A stretch of DNA of 64,000 nt from Granulicella sp. Its GTDB lineage: Bacteria > Acidobacteriota > Terriglobia > Terriglobales > Acidobacteriaceae. The stretch's first letter is position 1. Every line of letters begins with the position of its first letter. The notes below the pieces were generated by a model that saw only the letters and a list, made by a program, of their open reading frames with translations, was not told where the DNA came from and ran no database searches. A program made the translations under genes and the position numbers. Shown here in pieces: positions 27,897 to 37,780 of this stretch. The stretch is from contig DAIDKF010000013.1 of assembly GCA_027450185.1 (NCBI GenBank), positions 1-64,000 of the forward strand, given 5' to 3'.

Positions 27897-29522
27897 ATGA
27901 AGCTCACCCGCCGCCAGACCCTCCAACTCCTCGCCAGCGCCGCTCCCGCCTTCTCTCTCCGCCGCGCATTCTCACAGCCCGCTGCCATCGCCCAAACCAC
28001 CGGCCAGTCCCCCGCCACGCCGCCCCTCAGCATCACGCCCGGCCCCTTCACCAACACCCGCGCATCCCTCCGCGCCTACACCACGCCCGACTGGTTCGCC
28101 GACGCCAAGTTCGGCATCTGGGCCCACTGGGGCCCGCAGTCCGCCATCGGCGACGGCGACTGGTACGCCCGCAACATGTACATCGAGGGCACCGCGCAGT
28201 ACGATTACCACCTCAAGCGCTTCGGCCCGCAATCCAAGGTCGGCTACAAGGACCTCATCCACCTCTTCACCGCCGACCGCTGGGACCCCGGGCACCTCAT
28301 GGATCTCTACCAGCGCGCCGGTGCAAAGTACTTCTTCTCCATGGGTGTCCACCACGACAACTACGACCTCTGGAACTCCAAATATCAGCCCCGCTGGAAC
28401 TCCGTGGCCTCCGGTCCGCGCAAGGATGTTGTGGGCCTCTGGGCCGCTGCCGCGCGCTCTCGTGGCCTCCGCTTCGGCGTGTCTGAGCACCTCTCCAACT
28501 CCTTCGACTGGTTCGCCCCCTCCCACCTCGCCGACACCAAGGGCCCCTGCGCCAACCTCCCCTACGACGGCCAGAATCCCGCCTTTGCCGACCTCTACCA
28601 CTCCTACGCTGACATGCCCGCCAACTTCGCCCACACCATCCAGCCCGATCCCATGGGCCGCACCGCACCCGACTGGTGGAAGCTTCAGTACTTCAACCGC
28701 GTCAAGGACCTCCTCGACCAGCACCAGCCCGACCTCCTCTACACCGATGGCGGCATCGAGTTCGGTGAGTACGGTCTCGCCACCGTCGCCGAGTTCTACA
28801 ACGTCGGCCCCGTCTCCTACCAGGGCAAATCCGAGGCCATCTACTTCAGCAAAACCCTCACCGACTGCCCCGACGGCACCTCCTGCGTCCTCGACCACGA
28901 ACGCAGTGTCCTCGACGCGATCGATCCCCACCCCTGGCAGACCGACACCTGCATCGGCGAGTGGCACTACAAGCTCGGCACCACCTACAAGTCCCCCAAG
29001 AAAGTCATCGACATGCTCGTCGACATCGTCAGCAAGAACGGCAACCTGCTGCTCAATATCCCCCTCCCCGCCTCCGGCGAACCCGACACCGAAGAGCTCC
29101 GCATCCTCGCCGCCATCACTCAGTGGACATCCATCAACGGCGAGGCCATCTTCTCCACCCGCCCCTGGAAGATCCACGGCGAAGGCCCCTCCCTGCACGC
29201 CGCCATTGCCAGGCCCAGGCCCGGCTTTGACCCCAACGAAGGCCGCCAACCCGACCTCACTGCCGAAGACATCCGCTTCACCACCAAAGGCAGAACCCTC
29301 TACGCTCTCGTTCAGGGCTGGCCCTCCAGCAGCGAACTCACCATCGCCGCCCTCGCCACCAACAGCCCGCAACAACCCGCCAAAGCCCTCGACGTCCGGC
29401 TCCTGGGCCGCGACGAGCCTCTCCGCTTCACCCAGGACACCACCGGCCTGCGCGTCACCCTCCCCACCACCCCACCACCCGCCTCCAACCTCGGCATCGC
29501 CCTCCGCATCCACTTCGCCTGA
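27897..29522 (+). CDS. Alpha-L-fucosidase, GH29, exported
   Basis: Releases L-fucose from glycans. 541 residues from ATG 27897 (AAGGA 5 nt upstream). The N-terminus TRRQTLQLLASAAPAFSL resembles a Tat signal. GH29 features: WFADAKFGIWAHWGPQSA near the start of the catalytic barrel, SMGVHHDNYDLWNS, and LLYTDGGIEF, where the Asp is the expected nucleophile. The C-terminal ~130 residues form a beta domain. It has its own promoter and sits between two terminator-like structures. No other glycan-degradation gene is adjacent, so it is a single-gene unit. Confidence 0.9.
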   Translation: MKLTRRQTLQLLASAAPAFSLRRAFSQPAAIAQTTGQSPATPPLSITPGPFTNTRASLRAYTTPDWFADAKFGIWAHWGPQSAIGDGDWYARNMYIEGTAQYDYHLKRFGPQSKVGYKDLIHLFTADRWDPGHLMDLYQRAGAKYFFSMGVHHDNYDLWNSKYQPRWNSVASGPRKDVVGLWAAAARSRGLRFGVSEHLSNSFDWFAPSHLADTKGPCANLPYDGQNPAFADLYHSYADMPANFAHTIQPDPMGRTAPDWWKLQYFNRVKDLLDQHQPDLLYTDGGIEFGEYGLATVAEFYNVGPVSYQGKSEAIYFSKTLTDCPDGTSCVLDHERSVLDAIDPHPWQTDTCIGEWHYKLGTTYKSPKKVIDMLVDIVSKNGNLLLNIPLPASGEPDTEELRILAAITQWTSINGEAIFSTRPWKIHGEGPSLHAAIARPRPGFDPNEGRQPDLTAEDIRFTTKGRTLYALVQGWPSSSELTIAALATNSPQQPAKALDVRLLGRDEPLRFTQDTTGLRVTLPTTPPPASNLGIALRIHFA

Positions 29523-29833
29523 TCGCGCTCAAACGCTGTCATCTCGGCCACTAGCGCCATCGCCAATCTTTTCACCTCCACCGCAGCGCAGTGGCCCGCA
29601 ATGGCTCCTGCGCAAACTCGCGATCGAAGCATTCGGGCACTCACCTCTTCACCCAGGCAGCATCCTCCCATAAACTCTCCGCACAAGTCTTCGTTCTGGC
29701 GGGGTCCTGCGTGATACTCTCTGCACCTTGGGCCCTGTTCGCATGGGTGCGCGGCCGGGCGAGTTCGGCTACACTCATAGCAATTCCGCTGCTCGTGCGA
29801 AATCCAACCTCAATCTCCTCAGGAGCAACCGTT
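29523..29833. other. Intergenic region between the fucosidase and C45 hydrolase genes
   Basis: 311 nt with no supported gene. TACACT at ~29769-29774 could be a -10 for the next gene, and CAGGAG before 29834 is its ribosome site. The base composition of the + strand changes here from C-rich to G-leaning (see findings). Confidence 0.5.
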
Positions 29834-31321
29834 ATGCGTCTTGCCGCCCTGCTGGTTCTTGCGACTGCTTCGGTCGCTGCGTCTGGTGCTTCCTCTACTG
29901 CACTTGCTGCTGTGCCTGCTTCGGGTGGGCGCTCTGTTTCGACCTCTGCCGCTGCGCCTGATCCCCGGCTCGGCAGCGCTTATAAGTTTCATGATGGTGG
30001 CTGGACCTATGTGCACCTGGCCGGAACGCCCGAGCAGATTGGCTTTCAGCATGGGTACCTGCTGGCGCGGGAGATCGAGGACAACGTCCACGTCTACTCG
30101 GTGGAGGCTGTGCATTTGGATAAGCGGCCGTGGGAGTTCTTTCGCCAGGCGGGAAAGAATGTGCTCTGGCCAAAGCTCGATGCCGAGTACCAGCAGGAAC
30201 TGAAGGGCATTGCCGAGGGCTTGAAGGCGCAGGGATCCAAGCTGGACGTGTGGGATGTGGTGGCGATCAACGGCGATCAGGAACTGACAGGGTATTACCT
30301 GCCGATGATCAACGCCAGGGAGGGCAAGCCGAATCCGAAGGCAGCGGTCGCGCCGGGCAAGTGCAGCGCGTTTATTGCGACCGGATCGGCCACCCGGGAT
30401 GGAAAGATCGTGATCGCGCACAGCAACTGGTCCCCCTATGCGGAGGGAGAACGCTGGACGGTGGCCTTCGACGTGGTACCGGCCAAGGGATATCACTTCC
30501 TGATGGATGGAACCCCGGGCGTGATTACCAGCCAGGATGATTTTGGCGTGAACGCCGCCGGGATGATGATTACCGAAACGACGCTGCCCATGGCCAAGGG
30601 CTTCGACGTAAATGGAGTCCCGGAGTTTGATCGCTCGCGCAAGGCCATGCAGTATGCAGGCTCGATTGCGGAGTACGCCGCCATCATGCGCGAGGGAAAT
30701 AATGGCGGCTATGCAAACTCGTGGCTCATCGGAGACCGCAAGACCAACGAGATTGCATACCTGGAGTTGGGCTTGCATCACACGCCGCTCACCGTGAAGA
30801 GCGATGGGTTCTTCGTGAGCTCGAACTTCGCGCAGGATCCCATGGTGATTCGCGATGACACTCCCGGCTTCAATCCGAACGATCCGCAAAGCTCCATGAA
30901 TGCCCGGCATATTCGAGCGCTGGAGTTTATGCAGCAGCACTACGGAAAACTGGACACCGCGCTGGCGGAGGCGTATTTATCCGACCACTACGACTCGTAT
31001 GAGAAGAAGGTCGATGCGGGCATAAGGAGCATGTGCGGGCATGAGGAGACGTCCGCGCGCGGCGAGCCCGTGTGGGGCGATCGTCCGTTTACACCCGGCG
31101 GAGCGGTGACGGGCAAGGTGATGGACTCGGATATGGCGGCCAAGATGAGTTTTATCGGGCGTGCCGGGCATCCCTGCGGAGAGGATTTTCTGGCCGGCGC
31201 CTTCTTCACCGCACACCCGGAGTTCGACTGGGAGAAGCCGATCCTGCATGACATGAAGGCCGGTCCATGGACTACGCTCAGAGCCGATGAGAAGGCCCCC
31301 GCGATGGTGGCCGCGCGGTAG
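29834..31321 (+). CDS. C45/phospholipase B-like Ntn hydrolase, secreted
   Basis: 495 residues from ATG 29834 (AGGAG 8 nt upstream); the longer upstream frame is not supported. Sec signal peptide at ~1-27. The body has the C45 pattern: GFQHGYLLAREIE, then KCSAFIATGSATRDGKIVIAHSNW. There the Cys would become the N-terminal nucleophile after self-cleavage, as in acyl-CoA:6-aminopenicillanate acyltransferase-type and phospholipase B-like enzymes. Also GVITSQDDFGVNAAGMMITETTL. It hydrolyses an amide or ester bond; substrate unknown. Its codon endings differ from the fucosidase upstream (fewer C). Confidence 0.8.
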   Translation: MRLAALLVLATASVAASGASSTALAAVPASGGRSVSTSAAAPDPRLGSAYKFHDGGWTYVHLAGTPEQIGFQHGYLLAREIEDNVHVYSVEAVHLDKRPWEFFRQAGKNVLWPKLDAEYQQELKGIAEGLKAQGSKLDVWDVVAINGDQELTGYYLPMINAREGKPNPKAAVAPGKCSAFIATGSATRDGKIVIAHSNWSPYAEGERWTVAFDVVPAKGYHFLMDGTPGVITSQDDFGVNAAGMMITETTLPMAKGFDVNGVPEFDRSRKAMQYAGSIAEYAAIMREGNNGGYANSWLIGDRKTNEIAYLELGLHHTPLTVKSDGFFVSSNFAQDPMVIRDDTPGFNPNDPQSSMNARHIRALEFMQQHYGKLDTALAEAYLSDHYDSYEKKVDAGIRSMCGHEETSARGEPVWGDRPFTPGGAVTGKVMDSDMAAKMSFIGRAGHPCGEDFLAGAFFTAHPEFDWEKPILHDMKAGPWTTLRADEKAPAMVAAR

Positions 31322-31401
31322 GGTTGGGCACGAAGCTGGTGTTTCTGGCAGCAGCAACGCCAGCTTCCGCAGCCTGTTCCTCGCCGCTGTCCTCGCCGTG
31401 C

Positions 31402-31450
31402 CGCACCCCACTCATGCCGATCATGAAGCCGTTGGCATGAGTGGAGTGCG
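31402..31450. terminator. Long stem-loop between convergent genes
   Basis: CCACTCATGCC (31408-31418) pairs perfectly with GGCATGAGTGG (31434-31444). After one mismatch CGCAC/GTGCG extends the stem to 17 positions. It lies between the C45 hydrolase and metK stop codons. Confidence 0.75.
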
Positions 31451-31486
31451 CTCGGAATGACACATCAGCCGAGCGCGCGGCCGGCT

Positions 31487-32683
31487 TTACTTGGCTGCGA
31501 GCTCTGCTGCGGCGCCGGCCTTGAGCGCGGCGGCCTTATCGGTTGCTTCCCACGTGAAGGCGTCGCCCGTGCGGCCGAAGTGCCCGTAGGCCGCGGTCTG
31601 CTTGAAGATGGGACGACGCAGGTTGAGGCTCTCGATGATGCCCTTGGGGGTGAGCTGGAAGTTCTCGCGCACAAGTTCGATGAGCCGGGGCTCGGAGACT
31701 GTGCCCGTGCCGAAGGTGTCGATCCGCACGCTGACCGGCTCCGCGACACCAATCGCGTAAGCGAGTTGGACTTCGACGCGGTCCGCAAGGCCAGCGGCCA
31801 CGATGTTCTTGGCAACATAGCGCGCCATGTAGGCCGCCGACCGATCCACCTTCGTGGAGTCCTTGCCGGAGAACGCTCCTCCGCCGTGACGGCCCATACC
31901 GCCATAGGTGTCGACGATGATCTTGCGCCCCGTGAGACCGGTGTCGCCCATCGGCCCGCCGATGACAAACCGGCCGGTAGGATTGATGTGGTACTTCGTG
32001 TCGGCGTCGAGCAGCTCAGCAGGGATGACCGCCTGGATCACATGCTCCATGATCTCGGCGCGGAGCTGGTCGTTAGTCAGTGTGCTGTTGGGGTCCTTGT
32101 CGGAGAACTCCGCGTGCTGCGTGGAGATGACGACCGCATCGACGCGGACAGGCTTGTTGTTGGCGTCGTACTCGACCGTTACCTGCGACTTGCCATCGGG
32201 CCGGAGGTAGGGGAGCTTGCCGTTCTTGCGAACATCCGTCAGCCTGTGGGCCAGCTTGTGGGCCAGCGAGACCGGTGTAGGCATCAGCTCGGGAGTCTCA
32301 TTGGTGGCGTAGCCGAACATCATGCCCTGGTCGCCCGCGCCGCCCGTATCGACACCCTGCGCAATGTCCGGGGACTGGCGATTGATCGTGGAGATGACGC
32401 CGCACGTGTTGCAGTCGAAGCCCTTGAGCGCGTCGTCGTAACCGATCTCGCGAACCGTGTCGCGGACCAGGGTCTGAAAGTCGACGTAGGCCTGCGTGGT
32501 GATCTCTCCGGCAACGACGATGAGCCCGGTGCAGGTGAGGGTTTCGCACGCGACGCGGCTCGTGGGATCGACGGCGAGGCAGGCATCGAGGATCGCGTCG
32601 GAGATCTGGTCGGCAATCTTGTCGGGATGTCCTTCGGTCACGGACTCACTGGTGAAGAGGAAACGATCGGTGTTGGTAGACAA
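31487..32683 (-). CDS. metK: S-adenosylmethionine synthetase
   Basis: Makes SAM from methionine and ATP. 398 residues from a TTG at 32683, chosen because AAGGAG lies 8 nt upstream and the protein then begins [21 protein letters not shown], as in the family. Other signatures: [16 protein letters not shown] and [20 protein letters not shown] longer frame upstream runs through a structured leader and is not supported. Central enzyme for methylation. Confidence 0.96.
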   Translation of the reverse strand: MSTNTDRFLFTSESVTEGHPDKIADQISDAILDACLAVDPTSRVACETLTCTGLIVVAGEITTQAYVDFQTLVRDTVREIGYDDALKGFDCNTCGVISTINRQSPDIAQGVDTGGAGDQGMMFGYATNETPELMPTPVSLAHKLAHRLTDVRKNGKLPYLRPDGKSQVTVEYDANNKPVRVDAVVISTQHAEFSDKDPNSTLTNDQLRAEIMEHVIQAVIPAELLDADTKYHINPTGRFVIGGPMGDTGLTGRKIIVDTYGGMGRHGGGAFSGKDSTKVDRSAAYMARYVAKNIVAAGLADRVEVQLAYAIGVAEPVSVRIDTFGTGTVSEPRLIELVRENFQLTPKGIIESLNLRRPIFKQTAAYGHFGRTGDAFTWEATDKAAALKAGAAAELAAK

Positions 32684-32709
32684 AGCGGGAAGCTCCTTAG
32701 AATCAGATA

Positions 32710-32785
32710 GCCGGACACGCTCCAGGAAGCGCCCGACGACCGGCCCCTCGTGCTGCAATGTGCCACGGGCGTGGCGGCAGCATTG
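32710..32785 (-). promoter_or_regulatory. Structured leader upstream of metK
   Basis: Two stem-loops precede the metK ribosome site. The outer one is CAATG (32756) / CATTG (32785), enclosing GCCAC/GTGGC. The inner one is GCCGG (32710) / CCGGC (32744), enclosing CGCT/AGCG. It does not match the SAM or SAH riboswitch consensus patterns I know. Confidence 0.35.
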
Positions 32786-32962
32786 GTCTTCCGGTCGTTC
32801 TGCCGTCACGATGTCCATCGTTCCAGCCGAACCTTTTTATTCTACCTGCCCAAAGGGGTCGGGGCGAAGAAGGATCAGCGAGTGGCTGGAAACGTAGGCT
32901 GAAGAGGGTGGAAGCGGCGATGAGAGGGGAGGGTTGCGTTGCCCGTTCTCCGGTGAAGAGCG

Positions 32963-34579
32963 TCAGGCGGCTTTGCGGCGCAGGATCTGGGCCGGCAGTT
33001 TGGAGCGGAGCGCGAGCAGGACCAGCAGGACGGCAACTGCCCACACTGTGCTTCCGGCGGTGATCACTACGAGGTCTGCGGTATGGCTGGCAAGCGTGGA
33101 GGTCGCGTGGGTCAGCGCGACGGTTGCGCCGTAGGCCGCAGCAAAGGCTGCGAGCGCTGCGCCAAGTGCGCGGGCCACCTCGGCGTATTCAAGATGCAGA
33201 AGCGAGACCAGCCGCTTGCGGTGCAGCAGGATGGCAAGCGTGGCAGTCTGGATGACGATGCCGATGTCCGACGCGATGGCCAGGCCTGTGAGCCCGCGGG
33301 CGTTGAACAGCGCCCAGTACATGGGGATCGAGAGGATGGTGATGAGGGTTCCGGCGATCGCCGGGGTGTGCGTGTTCGAGGCGGCGTAGAAGGCTCGCGC
33401 GTAGATGCCCTGCACCGCCCAGAACGCAAGCGTGAGCGCAAGGATCTGGAACAGTTCGGTGACCGAAGAGACGTCGGCGTGGTTGAACTTGCCGCCCTTG
33501 AAGAGGTCCAGCAGCCACGGAGCCAGGGCCATCATCCAGGCCGAAACAAGCAGCCCCACCGCAAACAGGCGCGAGACGGACCGGCCCACGGAAGCTGAGA
33601 AATCGAAGGCGCGCCGCTGCTGAAACAGCGAGGCGAAGAACGGCAGCGACGCCGCTCCTGCGGCCGGGCCGATCACGTTGAAGGGTGCGTTGAAGAGGTC
33701 CTTGGCGTTGCCGATCAGCGTGATACCGCCTTTGGCGATCGACGCGAAGTAGTTCAGGAAGATGCCGTCGAACATGACCAGCGAGACGCCGATCATGAGG
33801 GGCAGAGAGAGCTTCAGCCACTCATGGAAGGCGGGGTCGCTGAAGCCGAGGTTGGGGCTGTATCGAAAGCCCGTGCGGAAGGCACCCAGCGAGTTGAGCA
33901 GAGCGGAACCCAGGATGACGCCGCCCAAAACTCCCACAGCCAGCGAGTAGATGCCGAGTCGCGCATGCAGCAAGAGTGCGCCGAGAATGATGCCGCCGTT
34001 GTAGATCAGCGGCGTGAACGCCTGGTAGAGGAAGATCTTGCGCACCTGTAGCCGCGAGCTCATCACTGAGCCGATGAAGAAGAAGAGCTGCGCAGGCAGG
34101 ATCAGGCGGGTGAGCGACGTGCACAGTGCGGCGCGGATGGGCTCATTGCGGAAGCCTTCGTTGGCCAGCCAGACATACTCAGGCGCGAAGATCTCCGCTA
34201 GCAGAACGCCGGAGCCCAGCACCACTAGCATCGTGTTGAGGATGACCGACAGAGCGTGGTCCCCGCCGGCCTCGTCGCCGGCCTCGCGGTAACGGTTGAG
34301 GATCGTGATCAGCGAGATCGAAGCCGCCCCGCCGATCAGGAAGTAGTTGAGCAGGTTGGGGAGGGTGAACGCCGCGCGGTAGGCATCCTGCGCGGCGCCT
34401 GCGCCGAACAGGTAGTTGACGTATTTGATGCGCACCAGCGCGAGCAGCCCCGAGAGCAGAGAGCTGGCCATGAGGAGCATCGTGGCCGAGACGGCGGTAT
34501 GGGTGCCGCGGGTGCGCGACGGTGATGGCAGTGGTGTGGAGCCTTGTGGGCCGGCGTCGGGGCGGGCTGACGCGCTCAT
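32963..34579 (-). CDS. murJ: Lipid II flippase MurJ
   Basis: 538 residues, about 14 membrane helices of the MviN/MATE-like fold. Family features: [22 protein letters not shown] at helix 1, [29 protein letters not shown], and [10 protein letters not shown]-like segments. It moves the peptidoglycan precursor lipid II across the inner membrane. The start overlaps the upstream merR stop by 4 nt (ATGA), so the two are coupled. A short basic tail (LRRKAA) ends the protein. Confidence 0.93.
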   Translation of the reverse strand: MSASARPDAGPQGSTPLPSPSRTRGTHTAVSATMLLMASSLLSGLLALVRIKYVNYLFGAGAAQDAYRAAFTLPNLLNYFLIGGAASISLITILNRYREAGDEAGGDHALSVILNTMLVVLGSGVLLAEIFAPEYVWLANEGFRNEPIRAALCTSLTRLILPAQLFFFIGSVMSSRLQVRKIFLYQAFTPLIYNGGIILGALLLHARLGIYSLAVGVLGGVILGSALLNSLGAFRTGFRYSPNLGFSDPAFHEWLKLSLPLMIGVSLVMFDGIFLNYFASIAKGGITLIGNAKDLFNAPFNVIGPAAGAASLPFFASLFQQRRAFDFSASVGRSVSRLFAVGLLVSAWMMALAPWLLDLFKGGKFNHADVSSVTELFQILALTLAFWAVQGIYARAFYAASNTHTPAIAGTLITILSIPMYWALFNARGLTGLAIASDIGIVIQTATLAILLHRKRLVSLLHLEYAEVARALGAALAAFAAAYGATVALTHATSTLASHTADLVVITAGSTVWAVAVLLVLLALRSKLPAQILRRKAA

Positions 34580-35223
34580 TCGGACGGAAAGAGATCGCCC
34601 TGATCGACGAGGCGGGGCTTGCGTTCGGTCGCTGCATCGGGCTTCAGTTCGGGCTTGGGCTCCAGAACCAGGCGCGGGCGCATGGACCTGACCTTGTTGG
34701 GCGGCGGGGTGTCCGGTGAACTCGTCGCGGCTGGCGCTGGATGGTCGTCCGACGCGGGTCTGGACAGGAGGTCGGCCAGCGAGCGAAGCTCTTCGCGCAG
34801 CATACTGATCCTCTCCCGGTGCTCGGCTTCCCGGCGGATGCTCGCGCCGATGTCACCGTCCGATGGGGCTTCGGGAACCTGCTGCGGCGCGGGCGCGGCG
34901 GCGAGTTGTGGCGCGGGCTCGGAGACGTCTTTGGTCTTGGCTTCGGCCGCGAAGACCTGGCGGGCTCCGGGAATCGTATAACCCTGCTCGTATAGCAGGC
35001 TCTTGATGCGCAGAGCCATCTCCACGTCGCGCTTGCGGTAGAGACGCTGGCCCGTTCCGCCCTTGTTGGGCTTCAGTTGGGGAAATTCCGTCTCCCAGAA
35101 TCGAAGCACATACGCCGGAACGTCGCAAAGCCGGGCTACGTCGCCGATACGGAAGTACAGTTTGTCCGGGATGACTGTCGGCTCGGGGCTGACGACCTTG
35201 CGAATTGGGTGATGTGAGGTCAC
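34576..35223 (-). CDS. MerR-family transcriptional regulator
   Basis: 215 residues, GTG start. Residues ~20-90 are a winged helix-turn-helix of MerR type: [24 protein letters not shown] and [23 protein letters not shown]. There is no metal-binding cysteine cluster; the rest is low-complexity, Pro/Ala-rich, with a short coiled stretch ([19 protein letters not shown]). This form is common beside ihfA or murJ in various bacteria; its target is unknown. Coupled to murJ by a 4-nt overlap. Confidence 0.88.
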   Translation of the reverse strand: MTSHHPIRKVVSPEPTVIPDKLYFRIGDVARLCDVPAYVLRFWETEFPQLKPNKGGTGQRLYRKRDVEMALRIKSLLYEQGYTIPGARQVFAAEAKTKDVSEPAPQLAAAPAPQQVPEAPSDGDIGASIRREAEHRERISMLREELRSLADLLSRPASDDHPAPAATSSPDTPPPNKVRSMRPRLVLEPKPELKPDAATERKPRLVDQGDLFPSE

Positions 35224-35506
35224 TTATACCTGAAGTACTAAAGTATAGGATCTCAGAGAAGTTCAGCTAGTAGTTAGCACGGTTCCGCCTGTGGTTCTCT
35301 TCTGTGTTAAGGCCGTATCTCATTAGTTAATAGCAGGTTCGAGGGTTACTTTAAGGGTTGGGCCGGGATGATGGACTGTTGTCAGTTGCCGGTCCGTCTC
35401 GGCAAACAAATACCGCAGTCTCTCTCCGCTGCACCGGGCGAGCAGTTGCGCGGATGCGCCCGGCATACCGATGCATGCCCGAGTACCGGCCACCAAGACC
35501 GGCAAC
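35224..35506. other. Intergenic region upstream of merR-murJ
   Basis: 283 nt containing the likely merR promoter (TATACTTTAG on the minus strand, ~35 nt before the GTG) and the end of the old yellow enzyme gene. No RNA gene or strong repeat recognised. Confidence 0.4.
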
Positions 35507-36622
35507 TTAGCCCTTCAGGGCCTCCCGGCGCTCGACCTTGCCTTTGGCGGCGCGCTCATACTGCACTGGCCAGCTTGCCGGACGGTGCAGAGCATCGGCT
35601 GCGTGGATCGGCCAATAGGGGTCGCGCAGAAGCTCGCGGGCGAGCAGGACAACGTCGGCCTGGCCGGTGCGGATGATCTGGTCAGCCTGCGCCGGGTCGG
35701 TGATCATGCCGACGGCCCCGGTCGCCAGGCCGGTCTCGCGCCGTATGCGATCTGCGAAGCCCACCTGGTAGCCCGGGCCCAGCGGAATCTGCTGGCCGGC
35801 AGAGTTGCCGCCGGAGGAGACGTCGAGCAGGTCGACGCCTTCGGCTTGGACCAGGCGTGCAAACTCGATGGTGTCTTCGATCGACAAGCCGCCCTCTACC
35901 CAGTCAACGGCGGAGACACGAACCCACACTGGGAGGTCCGCGGGAAACGCTGCGCGAACGGCGCGAATAATCTCCAGCGGGAAGCGCGCGCGGTTAGCCA
36001 GCGGCCCGCCATATTCGTCCGTGCGGACGTTGGAGAGCGGGGAGAGAAACTCGTTGGCCAGATAGCCGTGCGCGGCGTGGACTTCGGCGAGGAGGAAGCC
36101 TGCGGCGGCAGCACGCTGGGCGGCCGCGCTGAAGTCGGCGAGGATGATGTCCATACCGGCGCGGTCGAGAGCCTCGGGCAATGGATATTCGTCGTGGAAG
36201 CGCAGTGCGGACGGTGCGACGACGTTCGTCCAGCCCCCTTCGGAGCGCGCTGCCGTGCGCGACGGCGTGACCCACGGTGCGGTCATGCTGGCTTTGCGGC
36301 CCGCGTGTGCCAGTTGGATGGCGGGCACGCTGCCGTTGGCCCGGATAAACGCGGCGATGTGGGAGAGCGCGGAGACATGGGCGTCGGACCAGATGCCGAG
36401 GTCGCCCGGCGTGATCCGGCCCTCTGGGCTGACGGCGGCAGCCTCGGTCATCACAACGCCCGCGCCTCCCACTGCGCGGCTCCCCAGGTGGACCAGGTGC
36501 CACTCGGAGGCGAAGCCGTCGACCGAGCTGTACTGGCACATCGGCGAGACGGCGATGCGGTTGGGCAGCGTGATGCTGCGCTGCTGGAGCGGCGAGAACA
36601 GGTGGTCGGGCACAGTAGACAT
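35507..36622 (-). CDS. NADH:flavin oxidoreductase, old yellow enzyme (YqjM type)
   Basis: 371 residues from ATG 36622; a GTG 15 nt further upstream is an alternative. FMN-dependent ene-reductase: LFSPLQQRSITLPNRIAVSPMCQYSSVDG at the start, where the Cys tunes the flavin as in YqjM. Then IQLAHAGRKASM with the substrate-binding His, EVHAAHGYL, and DLLDVSSGGN. It reduces activated C=C bonds of enones. It is divergent from the M50 protease gene across ~85 nt that contain TAGAAT. Confidence 0.92.
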   Translation of the reverse strand: MSTVPDHLFSPLQQRSITLPNRIAVSPMCQYSSVDGFASEWHLVHLGSRAVGGAGVVMTEAAAVSPEGRITPGDLGIWSDAHVSALSHIAAFIRANGSVPAIQLAHAGRKASMTAPWVTPSRTAARSEGGWTNVVAPSALRFHDEYPLPEALDRAGMDIILADFSAAAQRAAAAGFLLAEVHAAHGYLANEFLSPLSNVRTDEYGGPLANRARFPLEIIRAVRAAFPADLPVWVRVSAVDWVEGGLSIEDTIEFARLVQAEGVDLLDVSSGGNSAGQQIPLGPGYQVGFADRIRRETGLATGAVGMITDPAQADQIIRTGQADVVLLARELLRDPYWPIHAADALHRPASWPVQYERAAKGKVERREALKG

Positions 36623-36705
36623 GGCGATTCGATGCACCCCGCACCCCGGAGGAAGCGCAGAGACGTGCGTGCGCCATCTGGAGCCGCGATGCGTCCAATA
36701 GAATA

Positions 36706-37770
36706 GTGAGTGCTGTGTCTATGACGAATGCAACGGTACTGCCGCCTGAACCCGCGCCTCCCGAGGTGATTCATAACTGCCCGTCGTGCAGTCACTGGCT
36801 GCCGGACGGCACGCTGGCGTGCCCGGATTGCAATACGCTGACGTACGGCATGCACCTGAGCGGGATTGCCCATTCGGCGCAGGTGTTGGAGCAGGAGCAG
36901 CGGTGGGCTGAGGCTCGGGAACGCTGGCGCTCGGCGCTCGCGTGGCTGCCCGAGGAGACGCCGCAGGCCGAGAGCTTGCGCCTGCATATTGCGCAGATCG
37001 ACGCGCGGCTGAAGGAGGAACAGGACAGGAAGGCCAGGTGGACCAAACGGCTCGGACCGTTTGCGCCCATTGCGCTCTTCCTCATGAAGATCAAGTCGGC
37101 GCTGTTTCTCCTCTTCAAGCTCAAGTTTCTGCTCAGCCTGGTGGCGTTCTTCGGAATCTACTGGGCGCTCTTTGGCTGGAAGTTTGCCGTGGGTTTTACG
37201 GCTTGTTTGTTCATCCATGAGATGGGCCATTTTGTCGCCGTCAAGCGGCGCGGATTGAAGGCCGATCTACCCGTGTTTCTACCCATGATGGGAGCGTACG
37301 TGCGGTGGTATTCGCAGGGCGTGTCGCTGCAGGATCTGGCGTCGATCTCGCTGGCCGGCCCGCTGTATGGGCTCATTGCCGCGCTCGGATGCTATGGAAT
37401 GTTCGTGGCAACCCACGCGCCCATCTTTCTGGTGCTGGTGTATGTGGGCGCGTGGATCAACTTCCTCAACCTGCTGCCGCTGCTCGGCCTGGATGGAGCG
37501 CAGGCTGCGTTTGCGCTCTCGCGGCTGCAGCGGGCCTTGATTGCCGCCACCTGCTTCGTGCTGTTCGGCTTGTCGATCTCCAATGGCGATCTGTTTGGCG
37601 CCTCGACGCTGTGGATCTTCCTGATCGTGGGCCTGGGCATGGCGTGGCGGTGCTTCACGCACGATCAGCCGGAGAAGCCGAGCACCAGGACGTTTCTGTA
37701 CTTTCAGGCCCTGGTGCTGATCCTCGGTGTAATCGTGTACCGCACGCAGTTTGCCGGAATGGCAAAGTAG
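36706..37770 (+). CDS. Membrane-embedded M50 metalloprotease with N-terminal zinc ribbon
   Basis: 354 residues. Residues ~24-44 form a zinc ribbon (CPSC-x11-CPDC), then a helical TPR-like segment (VLEQEQRWAEARERWRSALAWL), then about six membrane helices. HEMGH on helix 2 binds catalytic zinc, and NLLPLLGLDGAQ holds the third-ligand Asp. This is the site-2-protease fold, which cuts membrane-bound substrates. The substrate is unknown, and no anti-sigma gene is adjacent. Start uncertain: GTG 36706, GTG 36715 or ATG 36721; no clear ribosome site. Confidence 0.88.
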   Translation: MSAVSMTNATVLPPEPAPPEVIHNCPSCSHWLPDGTLACPDCNTLTYGMHLSGIAHSAQVLEQEQRWAEARERWRSALAWLPEETPQAESLRLHIAQIDARLKEEQDRKARWTKRLGPFAPIALFLMKIKSALFLLFKLKFLLSLVAFFGIYWALFGWKFAVGFTACLFIHEMGHFVAVKRRGLKADLPVFLPMMGAYVRWYSQGVSLQDLASISLAGPLYGLIAALGCYGMFVATHAPIFLVLVYVGAWINFLNLLPLLGLDGAQAAFALSRLQRALIAATCFVLFGLSISNGDLFGASTLWIFLIVGLGMAWRCFTHDQPEKPSTRTFLYFQALVLILGVIVYRTQFAGMAK

Positions 37771-37780
37771 CTCAGGCCGC

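Noticed and set aside
32684-32830. Known SAM or SAH riboswitch before metK
   Set aside because: Neither the SAM core patterns nor the GAGGAGCGCUGC/CCAGGCUCG elements of SAH riboswitches are present. Only generic stem-loops remain.
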